Assembly: GCA_016193385.1 (NCBI GenBank)
Contig: JACPSF010000316.1
Coordinates: 1 to 7,075 of the forward strand
DNA: 7,075 nucleotides
Reading direction: 5' to 3'
Source: Deltaproteobacteria bacterium
Lineage (GTDB): Bacteria > Desulfobacterota_B > Binatia > UBA9968
Every line of letters begins with the position of its first letter. The first letter of the stretch is position 1. The notes below the pieces were generated by a model. It had not been told where the DNA came from. It worked only from the letters and a program-made list of their open reading frames with translations, and did no database searches. Shown piece by piece: positions 6,371 through 7,075 of this stretch. The position numbers and the translations under genes are program-made.

Positions 6371-7075
6371 ATGAAACGACTGGGATCCTTTGTCGCGAGT
6401 ATTTCGGTTCTGTTGGGTCTGGTCATAGGGGCTCATCCGGCTCTGGCGGCCCCCATAGACGAACTGCTCGCCGCGGCCAAGAAAGAAAATGTCTTGGAAC
6501 TCCTTGCCCCTTCCTCCTTGACGCCCCTGGGCGCGCAAGCGCTTAGTGAGGCGTTCAATCAAAAATATGGCCTGAATACCCGCGTGAACTTCCACGCTTC
6601 AAGCAACATGGTCGGCGATATCGGGAAAGTGGTCGGCTTTGCGGCCGCGGGGGTCACTCCCGAGTGGGACCTTATGCTGGTGACCGACTCCCATCACGGC
6701 ACTCTCTGGCTCAGAAAGCTCCACACGCCGTATAACTACAAATCTCTGGGCATCGACGCGAGAGCGATTCACTACGACAGCGGCGCCATCTCGTTTGCCC
6801 ACCAGATCGTTCTGCCTGCCTATAAGAAGGGGACCCTGTCGGCGCAGGATGTTCCGAAAAGGTGGGAGGACCTTCTGGGCCCCAAGTGGAAAGGGGGGAA
6901 GTTGGGCATGTCCACGGCGACACACCACCTGGCCCGCCTCGCGGCCGGGCCATGGGGTGAGAAAAAAACCACGGAGTTTGTAAAGGCGTTGGCCACGCAG
7001 CAGCTTTTTCTAGGGACGCTCGCGGAGCTTTCCACCCGCCTCCAGTTGGGTGAGATCCTGATCGCGGTCACGTTC
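6371..7075 (+). CDS. ABC transporter substrate-binding protein (SBP2), 3' end outside window
   Basis: An ATG at 6371 with AGGAGG 6 nt upstream opens a frame that runs without a stop to the last base, giving 235 residues of a protein expected to be about 345 long. Residues 1-26 are a Sec signal peptide ending in A-L-A. The protein aligns with SBP1 from residue 1 without gaps for about 132 residues. It shares LGAQALS/PGAQALS, PEWDLM, TLWLRKLH and a near-identical block at 162-191 (28 of 30 residues the same, including PKWKGGKLGM and STATHHLARL). It lacks the IHYDR duplication and has one extra residue near 192-196 (A-A-G-P-W-G). The ligand pocket may differ: the stretch at 74-82 diverges between the two (F-H-A-S-S-N-M against Y-N-P-G-E-S-F). 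It lies 51 bp after the propeller gene with no terminator visible, so it is probably in the same transcript. Confidence 0.88.
   Translation, partial: MKRLGSFVASISVLLGLVIGAHPALAAPIDELLAAAKKENVLELLAPSSLTPLGAQALSEAFNQKYGLNTRVNFHASSNMVGDIGKVVGFAAAGVTPEWDLMLVTDSHHGTLWLRKLHTPYNYKSLGIDARAIHYDSGAISFAHQIVLPAYKKGTLSAQDVPKRWEDLLGPKWKGGKLGMSTATHHLARLAAGPWGEKKTTEFVKALATQQLFLGTLAELSTRLQLGEILIAVTF

Noticed and set aside
5564..6595. A 343-codon minus-strand open frame over the propeller gene and the start of SBP2
   Set aside because: It spans two real + strand genes and the gap between them, with no family resemblance; it is a shadow of codon bias.

Overview
The window looks like part of a chromosome from a moderately GC-rich, probably uncultured or environmental bacterium. 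ETF, acyl-CoA dehydrogenase and periplasmic-binding-protein genes with long soil-type operons of this sort are typical of lineages such as Binatia/Desulfobacterota, Rokubacteria or Tectomicrobia. That placement is an impression from gene style only; there is no marker gene here. All supported genes are on the + strand. There are no tRNAs, rRNAs, CRISPR arrays or insertion sequences.

Layout: (1) positions 1-99 hold the last 32 codons of a gene whose tail resembles the hydantoinase B / N-methylhydantoinase B family. (2) Positions 100-918 contain no intact gene. Two stretches there (about 235-466 and 485-805) read like protein only if the frame is allowed to shift, and 661-840 is markedly AT-richer than its surroundings (75 G+C of 180). 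I read it as a decayed or foreign spacer. (3) 919-1968 encodes a secreted ABC-type solute-binding protein (SBP1). (4) 2081-3885 encodes the two subunits of an electron-transfer flavoprotein, etfB then etfA. (5) 3961-5139 encodes an acyl-CoA dehydrogenase. (6) 5111-6319, overlapping the dehydrogenase end, encodes a seven-bladed beta-propeller of the LVIVD-repeat type. (7) 6371 to the window end encodes the first 235 residues of a second solute-binding protein (SBP2), clearly paralogous to SBP1.

Working together: the dehydrogenase would oxidise an acyl-CoA and pass electrons through its own EtfBA pair to the membrane quinone pool (by an ETF:quinone oxidoreductase not seen here). The flanking paralogous binding proteins suggest uptake of one or two related small substrates, but no permease or ATPase gene is in the window. 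The propeller is the most obscure member. It has a histidine at the same place in five of its seven blades, which hints at a metal-centred active site. The most notable sequence-level points are the Asp replacing the usual catalytic Glu in the dehydrogenase, the His-per-blade pattern of the propeller, the pair of binding proteins bracketing the redox module, and a 15-bp in-frame tandem duplication in SBP1 that is absent from SBP2.
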